DNA of 64,000 nt from Miscanthus floridulus (taxonomy: Eukaryota > Streptophyta > Magnoliopsida > Poales > Poaceae). Positions 45,053 to 57,666 of this stretch are shown here, piece by piece (position 1 is the first letter of the stretch; each line of letters opens with the position of its first letter). The position numbers were made by a program, and so were the translations under genes. The stretch spans positions 84,678,384-84,742,383 of the forward strand of contig NC_089587.1 of assembly GCF_019320115.1 (NCBI RefSeq), written 5' to 3'. The notes under the pieces are model-generated. The model saw only the letters and a program-made list of their open reading frames with translations, did no database searches and was not told the DNA's origin.

Positions 45053-46283
45053 TATAAGTGCAATCAAGCCCTATTGTGGGTTTTGGCATTGATGACGACC
45101 AAATTAGAGAACTAATGAGGTTTATCGAGATGACAAGCAGGGAATCAAAGAATGAGGATGATGTATAGGTTACAGGTGTCCTAATTAAGAAAGGTGGCTA
45201 GACCTAGCTTAAAAAAGGTTTAAATTCTTTTATGTTTTGAATTTGAGTTTAGAGAAAGCTGTACTATTAAGAGGGATTTTAGGACAGTTGGTCAACTGTT
45301 GAACCAGATGCTCAAATTCACAGATCTACATCATCTCACCTAGTCAAAACAGCCAACCAAATTTTAGATCATGTTACCTGTTTTGGCTAGAGCGGCAGTG
45401 CCGCCCTGTTAAGAGCGGTAGTGCCGCCCTTAACCGACCGTTGGGCTCAAGGGGTATTTATTCCCCTCAGACCCGGCCCACAACGGTTATCTTCCTCACT
45501 GAGTCACTCTGCTCGAAAATAGATAGAACCAAAGTTCATCCCTCTCCTCCATTGTTGCTCCTCCATCCCTTAAGCAAATTCTTGATTCCAACCATCAAAA
45601 CTTGAGAGAAAAGGCAGCAAAACTCGATTAGAGAGTAGATCCACTGATTCCCAAAGTCTAAGAGTATTTGGTTCACGTTTGGCCGGTGGTTCTAGGGTTT
45701 ATTACTCTTGGAGCTTACTCCTAGCCGACTAGGCGTCGCCCTTGTGCTTGCCAACTTATGTGGCAGCCTTAGGAGGTTTGTAACCTCATTCGAAAGCTAA
45801 GAAATCACCCCTCACTTCAAGAGTTTACTCTCTTGATTTGAGAACGAGGGTAAGGCGAGCCTTTGTGGCAAGCTCAAGCCTTTTGTGGCTTCCTCAACAA
45901 CGTGGACTTAGGCAAACCTTAGTGGTGAGCTGAACCACGGGATAAATCTTGTGTCTTGCGTGCTTCATCTTGATTATACTTGTTGTTTACTTTGTTGCTA
46001 GCTGTTGTTAGGGTTTAGTTGCTCGATTTACATTTGTGTGAAGTTTTTGTGGTATCCAGTCTTCGAACTGGATCTTGAAGTTATATTGCAGGATTAAGCA
46101 GCTAGTGAGGTCAGGTTCATATCTATTAAATCTCAACTGTGTTAGATTAATTTCTATAGAGCGGCAATGCCGCCCTATAAGGCCGGCAGTGCCGCTCTCA
46201 GTTCTAATAGAGTTTTGAGTTAAATTTTTATAGGCCTATTCACCCCCCCTCTAGGCCTTCTTTGTCATCCTGTAGATCCTACA
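45053..46283 (+). repeat. 5' LTR of Sirevirus B
   Basis: 1,231 bases. The first bases are TATAAG instead of TGTAAG, a G-to-A change in the conserved TG end. It carries palindrome pairs at about 45390-45431 and 46159-46200 and ends ATTCACCCCCCCTCTAGGCC... CCTACA. Confidence 0.9.
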
Positions 46284-46297
46284 AGTGGTATCAGAGC
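46284..46297 (+). other. Primer-binding site of Sirevirus B
   Basis: AGTGGTATCAGAGC directly after the LTR; TGGTATCAGAGC is the canonical initiator tRNA-Met complement. Confidence 0.9.
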
Positions 46298-46331
46298 GAG
46301 ATTGCTTCGCATACGCTTCACCGCGTGAAGT

Positions 46332-49058
46332 ATGGAAGAAGGAGAAGGTTTGAAGAACATTCGCGTTGCGAACGCAAGTGGTGTACATGTTGAGGATGTC
46401 GACAGCAGCAGCGAGCTGTCCATGTCCACAGCAAGTGATGCCACCATCAAAGAACCCAAGACCACCGATGCCGAAAGAAGAAAGGCAAGAAAAGAAAGAA
46501 AAGCCACAAAGATCTCGACAAGAGAAGCTAGAGAAAAGAAGAAGGAAGAGCAGCGTCTCAAAGACAAGAAGAAGAGAAAAGAAGAAAGAAGAATCACAAG
46601 AGAGGCAAGAGCTAAGAGAAGGGCAGCAAGAACTCAAGAGCAAGAGAAGAATGAGTATGATGCATCATCTAGTGAGCTCTCTAGTAGCTCGGACGATGGA
46701 TATGATGATGTATCATACCATGCTTCAAAAGATAGCAAGGAGGTGAAGAGCAAGGACAAAAAGAAGGATAACAAGGACAAGGGCAGCAACAACAACAAGA
46801 ACACATATGACACCGTATCCTTTAATTATTCTTATTTGTCTAACCATAACAAAAGGTCCTTTGTCAATGTACCCGCAGGAAAGTTGCCTCATTTTGATGG
46901 GACAAACTTTACCAAGTGGAAGCACTTAATGAGTGCCTATCTTGTAGGTCTTCACCCTGGTCTTTGGGAGATTGTGGTGAATGGATTACAGCCACCAGAA
47001 GATCCCAAAGCGCCAACAAATGAAGAGCTAGCTGCTGTCCATCTCAATGGCCAAGCCACAAGTATTCTCCTTAGTGCCTTGGATGGAAATGAGTACAACC
47101 GAGTGATGAATGTCAATGTTGCAAAACAGATTTGGGACACTTTGCATCTAGCACATGAAGGTGTAGATAAAGTGAGGAAAGCAAAGATTGATTTGTTGAT
47201 GGCCAAGCTCAATAGGTTCGTAATTATAGATGGAGAGGGGCCATAAGAGATGTTTGATAGATTAATGACCTTGGTGGGCAAGATTAGAGGCTATGGGTGT
47301 GATGAGCTTGATGATCACAAAGTTGTGAAGGTTATGTTGGAGGCCTACTCACCAAGAAATGAGACCGTAGTCACCTTGATTAGGGATAAGAAGAAGTTTG
47401 AGCACTTCACACCTAATGATGTGCTTGGAAGATTGTTGACATTTGACATGCAAATAGAAGAAGCTAATGAGAGGAGAAGACTTGGTGAGTTGCAAGCCAA
47501 GCTAGAAGGCATGAAGATCAAGGAAGTAGCTCTCAAGGCCAACAAATTAAGCAATCAAGGCATCTCCAACAAGGTAAAGGGCAGCAAGCAAGCATCAACA
47601 AGTCAACCCAAGGAAATCAAGTCAACTCCATAAAATGATGATCCAAGTTCATCCTCAAGTGAAGATGAAGATGATGGGGCTGATTATATGAAGATTGATG
47701 ACATGGCTTTGTTCATGAAGAGCTATCACAAGGGGTTGAAAAAGAATGGGTACAAAATAGTGCAAAGAAGGTTCCCAAATAAGAAGAAGAGGACTTGCTA
47801 CAATTGTGGCAGCACAGAGCACTTCATTGCTAAGTGTCCTTATGATAAGAAAGAGAACAAATATAAGAAGGACAACAATGAGGGTAGGCATGAGTACAAA
47901 AAGAGATACAAGCAAATGGGAGAGGCACACATTGGGCATGAGTAGGACTCAACTAAAGAGTCAAGTGAAGAGGATGTGAAGATTGCAACCGTGGCTATTC
48001 AAAAGTCATCCTCTACATCAAGGCTCTTCAACAACATGTCCGATGATGATGACCACCGCTCCACTCACGTTTGTCTTATGACAAAGGGTGAGAAGGTAAA
48101 TCGAAAAGCTAAATCTCCTCCACCTCCTAGTGACATCTCTAGTAGTGAACTTAGTGATTCTAGCGATGATGATACTAGTGATGTTGAGAAATATGTTAAG
48201 TTGACCAAAAAGTTAGATTCTAAAACCAAGCTCTTCATCATGAATCTAATGGAGGAACTAGAAAGTGTCAAAGTTGAGCTAGCCGATAGAGATGATTATC
48301 TTGAGGAAACCGAAAAGATGTATATTGGCTACAAGGAAGCTCTTGAGTTAGAGAGAAGTGAGGTAAACTCTTTGAATAAGGCCTTGGCCAAAGAACAAAG
48401 AGAACATGCTCTCACAAAGAAGACAAATATTGCACTCAATGACAAGTATTGTGTCTTAGTTGAAAAGCACAACAAACTTGAGAAGCAATATAACCTTCTA
48501 TGCGAGAGCACCCTACTTCCCTCCAACACAAATGACATTTCTATTTTCTCCACTAGCTAAGGGTGTGGAAAATGCTATAATCTTGACTTAAAAGTTTATT
48601 CCACTAACCTTGCAAACTTGAAGGTCATGAAAAAGGAGATTGCTAGGCTCAATGCTATGTTAGGAAAAAGGGGCATGGAAGGTAAGAAACCTACTGGTGG
48701 AAAAGGAGAAAAACCAAAGAAGACACAATACAAAGATGGAAGAAATCCACGCATCAAAGATGGGCTTAGGCATACTCATGGAGGTAAAACTAATGGGAGA
48801 AAGGTAATAAATAGATATGAGTGTGTTTAGTTCATGAGCAAAGGGCAGGAAGGTACAGATAGGTCTGCACAGAAGGTGGCACAAGGCCAGCCCAGAGCAG
48901 CACCGCGGCCTATGGGCAGCAGTGCTGCTGTGAAGGGCAGCAGTGCCGCTCCCCACAGAAAAGGGAAGACCACCTCCTACTCCTCTGCTCATGACAAGCC
49001 CAAGAAGAAGGTGTCACTTCCAGAGCAGGTTGTTCAAAAACCAAAGAAATCTATTTAG
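46332..49058 (+). pseudogene. Sirevirus B gag, one frame with six stop codons
   Basis: One reading frame from ATG 46332 runs to about 49270, broken only by stops at 47244, 47631, 47943, 48558, 48828 and 49056. Order: a long Lys/Arg/Glu-rich N-terminal extension, AGKLPHFDGTNFTKWKHLMS (capsid start) and an IWDTLHLAHEG helix region. Next come a zinc knuckle CYNCGSTEHFIAKC near 47798 and Ser/Asp-rich tracts, followed by a coiled-coil-like stretch (48200-48520) and a basic tail with GSSAAVKGSSAAP. Gag forms the particle that packages the RNA. The stops without indels look like point-mutation decay. Near 49270 an indel moves the frame. Confidence 0.85.
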
Positions 49059-49278
49059 GTCACTCCAAATAGATATTCTTATCAACCAAAGGCAAAATCA
49101 CCTCCTCAATGTTTGGATTCTAACTTTGTTTTGCAGCACAACAGCAAGGGGGAGGTGTTTGCCAAGTTTATTGGCAATGGTCAAAATGTTTATCATAATG
49201 CTTCTATTTGGGTTTCTAAAGTTCTTGTGACTAACATGCAAGGCCCCAAGAATATTTGGGGACCTAAGACTAGGAACT

Positions 49279-49437
49279 AAACTTGTGTTGTAGGAATACT
49301 CCTCCAGTGGGTTAAGTTGGGTGCTTGACAGTGGCTATACAAATCATATGACCGGAGAAATGAGTATGTTCTCATCATATTCCCCAACTACAAATTCAGA
49401 TGAAAATATCATATTTGGTGATAATTCAAAAGGGGTG
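49279..49437 (+). pseudogene. Sirevirus B protease
   Basis: GLSWVLDSGYTNHMTGEMSM contains the DSG active site of copia proteases (Asp at about 49327-49329). The domain is in a different frame from gag, with a stop just before it and a frame change after FGDNSKGV. Confidence 0.75.
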
Positions 49438-50688
49438 TGATTGGACTTGGTAAAGTAGTTATTACACTTGATCATTCAATTACAAATGTCTTACATGTTG
49501 ATTCCTTGAAGTATAATCTATTGTCTGTCTCTCAATTATGTGAGATGGGCTACAATTGTCTCTTCACGGATAAGGGTGTGGAAGTCTCTAAGAGGGAGGA
49601 TTCCTCAATTGTCTTTACGGGTCACCTTAAGAACAAGCTTTACTTAGTTGATTTCAGCAAAAGTAAAGCTAAGCTTGAGACCTGTTTAGTGGCAAAATCT
49701 AGCATAGGTTGGCTATGGCATCACCGACTGGCTCATGTCGGGATGAGGAACTTGGCCAAACTCCTAAAAGATAACCACATTCTTGGACTAACCAATATTC
49801 AATTTGAAAAAGACAGGATTTGTAGTGCTTGCCAAGCTAGAAAGCAAGTAGGTGTACCACACCCACCAAAGAGCATCATGACTATCACACAACCACTGGA
49901 GTTGATTCACATGGATCTCTTTGGACCGGTCGCCTACATAAGCATCAGGGGGTAACAAATATGGTCTAGTTATTGTTGATGATTATTTCCGTTTCACTTG
50001 GGTGTTCTTTGTTTATGATAAGTTCTAGGTGCAAGAAAAAGTCAAAATATTTATGAGAAGGTCACAAAGGGAGTTCAGCCTTTCTATCAAGAAGATAAGA
50101 AGTGACAATGGGACCGAATTCAAGAACACTCTAGTTGAAGAGTTTCTTGATGGTGAGGGCATCAAGCATGAGTTTTCAACTCCTTACACCCCTCAACAAA
50201 ATGGTGTAGTAGAGAGGAAGAACCGTACACTTCTTGATATGTCAAGGACAATGCTAGATGAATACAAGACGTCAGACCTCTTTTGGAGTGATGCCGTCAA
50301 CACCGCTTGCCATGCCATCAACCGTCTCTACTTACACAAGAAACTCAAGAAGACTTCATATGAGCTTCTAATCGGGAATAAACCAAAGGTGTCATACTTT
50401 AGAGTGTTTTGGTGCAAGTGTTTTATACTTAACAAAAGACCAAAAACCTCTAAATTTGCACCTAAAGTTGATGAAGGAATTCTTCTTGGCTATGGATCAA
50501 ATGAGCATGCCTATCATGTCTTCAACAAAACCATGGGAAGATTTGAAGTCACGGTAGATGTGACATTTGATGAATCTAATGGCTCCCAAGTGGAGCAAGT
50601 TGATTCAAGTATTGTAGGAAAAGAGGATCCACCATGTGAGGCAATCAAGCAAATGGCTATCGGCGACATTAGGCCACAAGAAGATTAA
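49437..50688 (+). pseudogene. Sirevirus B integrase
   Basis: LLSVSQLCEMGYNCLFTDKG (pre-integrase) is followed by HHRLAHVGMRNL...CSACQARK, the HHCC zinc-binding part. The core shows HMDLFGP (first Asp), IRSDNGTEFK (second Asp) and NGVVERKNRTLL (Glu), the DD35E triad of copia integrases. A frame change near 49950 and a stop at about 50026 interrupt it; 50029-50688 is open. It inserts the cDNA, in active relatives. Confidence 0.85.
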
Positions 50689-50833
50689 GCCACTGATGAT
50701 GAGGATCCCCAAGCAGTTGCTGCACAAATTTCCACTGATGTACTTCATCGACAAGGGCAGCACTCACCTGCTGAACATCAGTAGGGCAGCAGTGTCACCC
50801 CTAAGGGCGGCAGTGCCGCCCCATCCACCATAG

Positions 50834-53800
50834 TGTGGCAGAACCACCTAACGTAATGCCTTACAGGAGTGCTCGTCTTCCATTAGACACTAAGCACTCG
50901 AGGGAGAACACTAAATTACTCGGTTCCGTCGGACACACCCCAGGGGAGAACCCGAAAATCCACATTTTTGCCATCAGGATCACAAATGAGAGAATAAAGC
51001 TTACATCATTCGTAACCATTTCTTACATCACTTTTAATACAACGTCAGCGTATAATATCTATTAATATAATAGTGGAATGAAATCATATTATTAGAGTTG
51101 TAAACAATTTAATTGAACAGCGGAATATAAACATGTGATCAGAGTTACAGCGGAAATAAACCTCTATTAATGACATGATGAAGTATTGATATATAAACTA
51201 CGACAATAGATTATTAAACTTCCATTTATAAAAGCATTTGGCGAGAGTTATAAATAAAAACTACGATCGCAGCGTAAAGGAAATCCTCTCTGAGCCCACT
51301 AGGAGGAATCCACACACAAGAGTCAGCTTTAGCATCCACCTGTCACCTGCAATAGGGGGAATAAAACCCTGAGTACTCAATTGTACTCAGCAAGACTTAC
51401 CCGATAGGAGAAAAGAAAAGACTCCAAGTATATGCAAAGCTATTTGGCTTGTGGGTTCATTGCATTTGCAGGAAGCATTACTAAACGTGAGTCCTTATAT
51501 TCGGTTTTTATTAAAAGCCGCATTGGTTTATTAACTAACCATTCTATGTAAGCACCTGTGCTACTTTCAAGCAGGTGGTAAGCAATCAGATTTCCTTTGT
51601 CCATCTTTCATTTTTCATCTTTCAGTTCTTACTACGATGCTAAACCGTAGACAAGCCGTACCGGATAGCCCGGCGATTCGCGAATCAATGCCCCCAGCTG
51701 GGTACCCTGAAAACACATACCCCGCTTATACCCTAGGCACAAGCAGGACCAACCCGTCACTCTCCTGTCCCGGGTGTCTAGGTCCCCGTCCAAACTGGGA
51801 CTCCAAGCCCCCGCCTCTGAGTCCCAGACTCAGTGCGGTGCAAGGACCTCCTCCACCAAAAACAAACCCTGACAGTCGGTCTAGAAAGAGCCAGATCCGC
51901 GACAAGAGAGCAACAAGTCTTCCAAGCACCCATACACAAGTATGTGCTCGAGATAATAAGTCTGTGACCTGCCTAGAGTCATATGCACGATCGGTCCTTA
52001 ATCGACTAGACAGGGAAAACGGTGTAACCAAGCTATGACCCGCCTCCGCAGCGACACAACTTCTTACACCCACCAATACCCAAACCATATCCCTACCCGA
52101 TCACCATTTTCCTTTCCACCATTTTGTATATTCCAAGTGATAATCATATAGTAACATATTTCCTATATCTCACGAGTGACAGGCAATCACTCAACTTCTG
52201 CCGGAGTCCTATAGCATAGCAATCTACACGATCCTGTCATACTAGTAAAACTCATAGGATAAAGATATATATGTAGGTGGGTTTCATTCAACTCCTTAAA
52301 ACTTAATGCACATATATAATTTAAACTGCAGAAAAGTAGAGGTTGTGCACCGGGGCTTGCCTGGGTAAAATATAATCAGAAGTTAGCTTTCCATCATGGC
52401 GACATGATTTCCAAAAGCACCATTCCTCCAGCAACTCCCGACGACTCCATGATCCATCGATGTCCCTATCATGATATGCAATGTAATGAAATGCAAGGGT
52501 ATGATCAACTGACTGCAATCGTGACTCATATAAATTCGCTCTACGTCTCTCAAGTGAACAAGCTAGTTCTAATGCCGACCGTACTTAGGCTACATATCAA
52601 TGTTGTCGCATAAGACGTTATTTCTCAACAATTCTTTTAGTTATATAAACCAACGTTGTTTCTTCATTCCTTCTATCTGATATACTATATTCGGATTAGG
52701 ACCTCATTGTCTATCTAGCAACTAATTATTGCTAGAAATCTACTGTCGAATTTTCAGAGTTAACGCTATTACCAATTTACCTGAGAAATTCCTACAAGTT
52801 CATCTTGTACAATATTAAGCATTTTTAAAATAATTATATAGCTCCCAAAAATATTACCAAACTATGTGAACAAAAAATACTAACAGGTAGAGCATGATGT
52901 TAGGAGACTAATGACACTGGTTTCATCATTTTTGGACACCCACACAATTTTACATTGATTTTTCCAAGTTTGTTACCGAAATTAATTAACACATGTTTCA
53001 TAAAACTAAATAGCTAGCGGCCAGCTATTCGGCCCAGCGGTCAAGGTGGCCTAGGTGGCACGGCCTGCGTGGCCCAGGCGTAGCACAGCGGGTGGCCCAG
53101 CGCAGGCAGCCCAGCAAGGCGCGGCTCGCTAGCGGCCCAGTAAACCAAGCACGGACGCGCGGCCTAGAAGAAACCAGGCCGGCCCAGGCGCAGGCAACCG
53201 GCCGAACGCGTGGTCAGCGGTAAAACCGGCCCAACGCACGGCCTGCCCGATAGTCCTAGCGATTAAGCAGAAACAACCCTGTGCTTCTCCTTATTTAGTA
53301 CACTACTATTCATATGGGTCACATAATTTGCAAAAAGAACCCTGCAACTACTTGTTTCTTACCCCTGGGTCCCTTTCTTCATCTCCAAAACAGAGCACGG
53401 ACGGGAATCGATCCGCCGGCCCAATCGGCGGCTCACCGGCGGTGGAGGAGACACGAGGCGGCACGGGGAAATGCCAGCGGCTCCGGCCGTAGTGGGGCAG
53501 CGCGGTGAGGTGGAGCTGCGCGGACACCAAGGTGCCGAGCGGGCACGGCATGGCGGCGACTGGCGCATCCAAGGCGGGCACGGCGGAGGAGGAAGAGGAG
53601 AGCTATGGCGGTGGTGTGGGGCAACGCGGTCAACAGCAGGAGACCTAGCCGGGGAAGATGTCCGGCCATGGCAGGGCACCCGCGTGAGGCAGCAGCAGCG
53701 AGAGGATTGGCGAGGCGGCCAGGTGACGCGGGTGGCCAGATGCAGCACGGCAGCTGCGGGACCGAGGGGCGCCTGGGGGGTGAGCGGTCGAAGGCAGGTG

Positions 53801-54734
53801 GGGATGGCCTCATGGGCGCGACAGCCGAGGAGCAGAGCGGCAGTTCCAGCGCGGGGAAAGCCGGCACCTGTGCAGAGAGCTCGGGCGTGGACGCTGCAGG
53901 GAGGAAGAAGGAGAGGCGCCGATGCCTCATGGGCCCAGGCGCGCAAAGAAAAGGTGCCGTGGTGCTACGGTGACCGCGAGCAGGGAAAAAGGAAGAGGAG
54001 CACAGGAGAAACCAACGACGGCGGACTCGGCCAAAGCCGGTGCTGTGGGCACGCGCGTGCGCCCAGGCAGCGAAGAGCGAATCGGCACACGAGGAGGAGG
54101 AGCAGCGCTCGCGGCCGGCGCATGGATTTCGCCGTGGAGAGAAAGAGGAGAGGGGGTGGGGAAAAGCAGCGCTCGGCCAAAATCAGAATGACTGGACTGA
54201 AGTTCTTGGCTGGGGCGCTCGGCTTGGAAGAGAAGAGTTGAGACCGAGACAGACAGGCACACGAGGCAGGGCGTGGGCTGTCGGGAAAGAAAGGTGGCCA
54301 TGTATCCGACAACGGAGGCAGGCAGGACTTGGCGCGATGCACATGGAAATGGAGGGGTCAATGCGAGCAGTGCCCTCCGATGGCTCTAGCGGGACAAGCA
54401 GGGCAGGGGCATCCCATCGCCATTGATACCGGGCCCCAGGGGCCAAGCGGCTGGAACAGTGACCGACACGATTTTTAAAACGTCGACCAAAGCCAAACAA
54501 GTAAGACAACTTATTATATGTTTCCTATTAGGATCTCATTAGCATGTTTTCACCTAACATGAACTCACCTACAATGTTCGTTTAGTTTTTCTTAACCGCA
54601 AAAGCGACTCACGTAAGGTTTGTTTTATCATTGCATGTGAGTTTAAAATTTAAAATCCATGGAACTCATGTTGATAATTTCTCTTAAGCCTATATCGCGG
54701 TGCTAAGTAAACTCGTAACACCAGAGGTGTTACA
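50834..54734 (-). mobile_element. Solo LTR of a Tekay/Retand-like Ty3/gypsy element
   Basis: 3,901 bases flanked by a perfect 5-bp CATAG (50829-50833 and 54735-54739). On the minus strand it begins TGTAACACCTCTGGTGTTAC and ends GGTTCTGCCACA, LTR ends I associate with large grass chromoviral (Tekay-type) LTRs. CGGGTAAGTCTTGCTGAGTAC (minus strand, about 51381-51401) is another motif known from these LTRs. There is no gag-pol, so it is a solo LTR. The GC-rich half at 53000-54450 produces long but meaningless open frames on both strands. It interrupts the pol of Sirevirus B between integrase and RT. Confidence 0.8.
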
Positions 54735-56511
54735 CATAGCAACAGCTGCTTCAACTCCTACTCCACCACTTCAAGGGCTCAACCTGGAACCTATTTTCGA
54801 ACAAGAAGAGACTGAAGGTATAGAAGAAGAACAAGGAGGTGTTGAGCATCTAAGGCTACGTCAAACTATACAATGGAATCACCCCGTTGACAACATTCTT
54901 GGGAGCATTCGAAAGAGGGTAACAACTCGCTCACATTTAGCAAATTTTTGTCAATATTACTCGTTTGTTTCCTCTTTGGAACCCCTCAAGGTAGAACAAG
55001 CACTTGGAGATCTGGATTGGGTCATGGCCATGCAAGAAGAGCTCAACAACTTCGAGAGAAACCAAGTGTGGAACTTGGTGGAAAGGCCCAATACCAATGT
55101 CATTGGTACCAAGTGGGTCTTCCGCAACAAGCAAGATGAAAATGGCATGGTGACAAGGAACAAGGCAAGATTGGTGGCCCAAGGCTTCACTCAAGTAGAG
55201 GGCTTGGACTTTGAAGAAACATATGCACTGGTGGCAAGACTTGAAGCAATTCGAATGCTTCTAGCCTTTGCTGCCCATCATGACTTTAAGATGTACCAAA
55301 TAGATGTCAAGAGTGCATTCCTCAATGACCCAATACAAGAGTTGGTGTATGTGGAGCAGCCACCGGGGTTTGAAGATCCTAAGTTCCCAAACCATGTCTA
55401 TAAACTCCAAAAGGCGCTCTATGGGCTTAAGCAAGCACCAAGAGCATGGTATGAATGCCTTAAGGAATTCTTGCTCAAACAAGGCTTTGAAATAGGCAAA
55501 GCCGACCCTACACTCTTTACTCACAAAGTTGAAAATGATATATTTATGTGCCAAATATATGTCAATGACATAATATTTGGTAGTACTAATCATGTGTATT
55601 GTGATGAGTTTAGTAGAACTATGACTAAGAGATTTGAGATGTCCATGATGGGTGAGTTGAAGTTCTTCCTTGGATTTCAAATCAAGCAAATGAAGGAAGA
55701 GACATTCATTAGCCAAACCAAGTACACCCATGATATGTTTAACAAGTTTGACATGGTGAATGCCAAGCCTATCAAAACTCCCATGCCAATTAATAGACAT
55801 CTTGATCTAAATGAAGAAGGGAAAGCCATCGACATCAAGGTATGTCGTTCCATGATTGGCTCTTTACTTTACTTATGTGTATCTAGGCCGGACATAATGC
55901 TTAGTGTGTGCATGTGTGCTAGATTTCAAGCTAACGTGAAAGAGTGCCATTTAGTGGTTGTTAAGAGAATCTTGAGATATTTAGTACACACTCCTAACCT
56001 TGGCTTGTGGTATCCCAAAGGCTCCAAGTTTAATCTACTTGGCTATTCAGATTCCGATTATGTCGGTTGCAAGATAGATAGAAAAAGCACTTTAGGGACA
56101 TGTCAATTCCTTGGATGGTTCCTAGTGTCTTGGAATTCTAAGAAGCAAAATTGTGTAGCCCTCTCCACCGCTGAGGCCGAGTATGTTGCAGCCAGTGGAT
56201 GTTGTGCTCAACTACTTTGGATAAAGCAAACCCTTCTTGATTTCGGATGTCAATTTACCAAAATTCCACTCTTGTGTGACAATGAAAGTGCCATAAAGCT
56301 TGCAAACAATCTCGTAAGCCACTCAAGAACCAAACACATAGACATCCAACATCATTTCTTGAGAGACCACAAAACCAAAGGAGATATCGAAATTCGTCAT
56401 GTGAGCATCAAAAAACAACTAGCCGATATCTTCACTAAGCCTCTCGATGAGTCAAGATTTTGTGCTTTGCATAGTGAGCTAAATATACTTGATTCTTATA
56501 ACATGGTTTGA
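54735..56511 (+). pseudogene. Sirevirus B reverse transcriptase and RNase H
   Basis: An uninterrupted frame of about 590 codons starts just inside the solo-LTR junction. WNLVERPNTNVIGTKWVFRN and ARLVAQGFTQVEGLDFEETY open the RT; QIDVKSAFLN carries the first catalytic Asp. The catalytic box reads YVNDIIFGS (Asn codon at 55564-55566) where copia enzymes have YVDD. RNase H follows with LGYSDSDYVGC, ALSTAEAEYVA and LLCDNESAIKLAN, and the tail is HIDIQHHFLRD to the stop at 56511. The frame is open but the active-site change would be expected to abolish polymerase activity. It turns element RNA into DNA in active relatives. Confidence 0.85.
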
Positions 56512-57666
56512 AATATGGCATACCTCTGTTTGACAACCTAGCAATATAGGAAAATGTTTTAAAAAGATATTACATTGTGTTTCAAAATCACTTTAAAAAG
56601 GCCAACTAAGTGTCATGACCATTGTCTATATTGTTGATTGCTTACTGGTCATGATATTTAGAGAATATATATCCATATCTGAGGTTAAGAAGGTCATAAA
56701 GTTTTAGCGTAATCCCTGCAAAATTGGTAGGGCGGCAGTGCCGCCTATTATGGCCGGCAGTCCCGCTCTCTGAAAACTGGGCCGTTTTCAGCCAATTTTG
56801 GCTGGGTCGCGAGGCTCATTTTCTTCTACTTATTCCTTCTCTAGCCCCCGATGCAACTCTCTCCTTCTCTCCTAGCCGACGCTGACGCCTGTGCTTCTCT
56901 CTTCCTCTCTCACAAGCACATGCCGCCGCCGTTCTTCATAGACTGCCACCCTGGTAGTGCCGCCCCTGCAGCCGGCCGAGACTCTTCTTCACTGGTCACT
57001 GCAGGAGGCTCCTGGCCGAGCCATTTCTTCTCTTCTCCCTCCACTCCAATGGTTTGGAAGCAAGGTGAAACCCTAACCCCTACTCGATCTATGCAATGTG
57101 AAACTTTTGGTCATGGATTTCAGTTTCTAGGGGGAGTATGAAGGATTTAGAAAGGTTTTTGATGGTTAAATCAAGTTGATTTTGGATTTCACCGATTGGA
57201 TGATTTTGGGGAGAGCGGCAATGCCACCCTTGGGACCATTAATGGCACCCCTCGTAGATTCTAACTGCTATACTCAATTTCATATAGCCGATGAAGTTTA
57301 GAATGGATTGGATTCACTTATCAAAAATTGTTTTAAAAGTTTTTCATACTCAATCTTTCAAATCCATGGCTAGGGTTTCATGTGTTCTCTGTTTAGACTG
57401 TGGTTCTGAAATTGTGATGATGAATAGACACTGTTGGAAATAGGATTTAACCAGAACGAGAAAATTAAAGATGAAATAGTGAAGCTACTGAGGGCGGCAG
57501 TGCCGGCCTCAGGGGGCGGCAGTGCTGCCCTACCATGCTGATTTCAAATCCAGCACAGTTTCCTATGTCATCTTCAAAGTTCTTTTTCTTGTTAAAACCT
57601 GCTTGCAGCTATGTCTAACTCATTATCTTATATAGTTTCTTATTAAGTCTCATTTATATTGCATAG
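56512..57666 (+). other. Spacer between RNase H and envelope-like frame
   Basis: About 1.15 kb with three palindrome pairs (about 56729, 57211, 57491) and a GC-rich patch at 56840-57010. A TTGCATAG precedes the ATG at 57667 and could be a splice acceptor for a subgenomic RNA; that is speculation from position. Confidence 0.5.

Noticed and set aside
53471..54241. 256-residue plus-strand open frame and several long antisense partners
   Set aside because: They lie in the GC-rich half of the gypsy solo LTR, have no domain and open frames on all strands.
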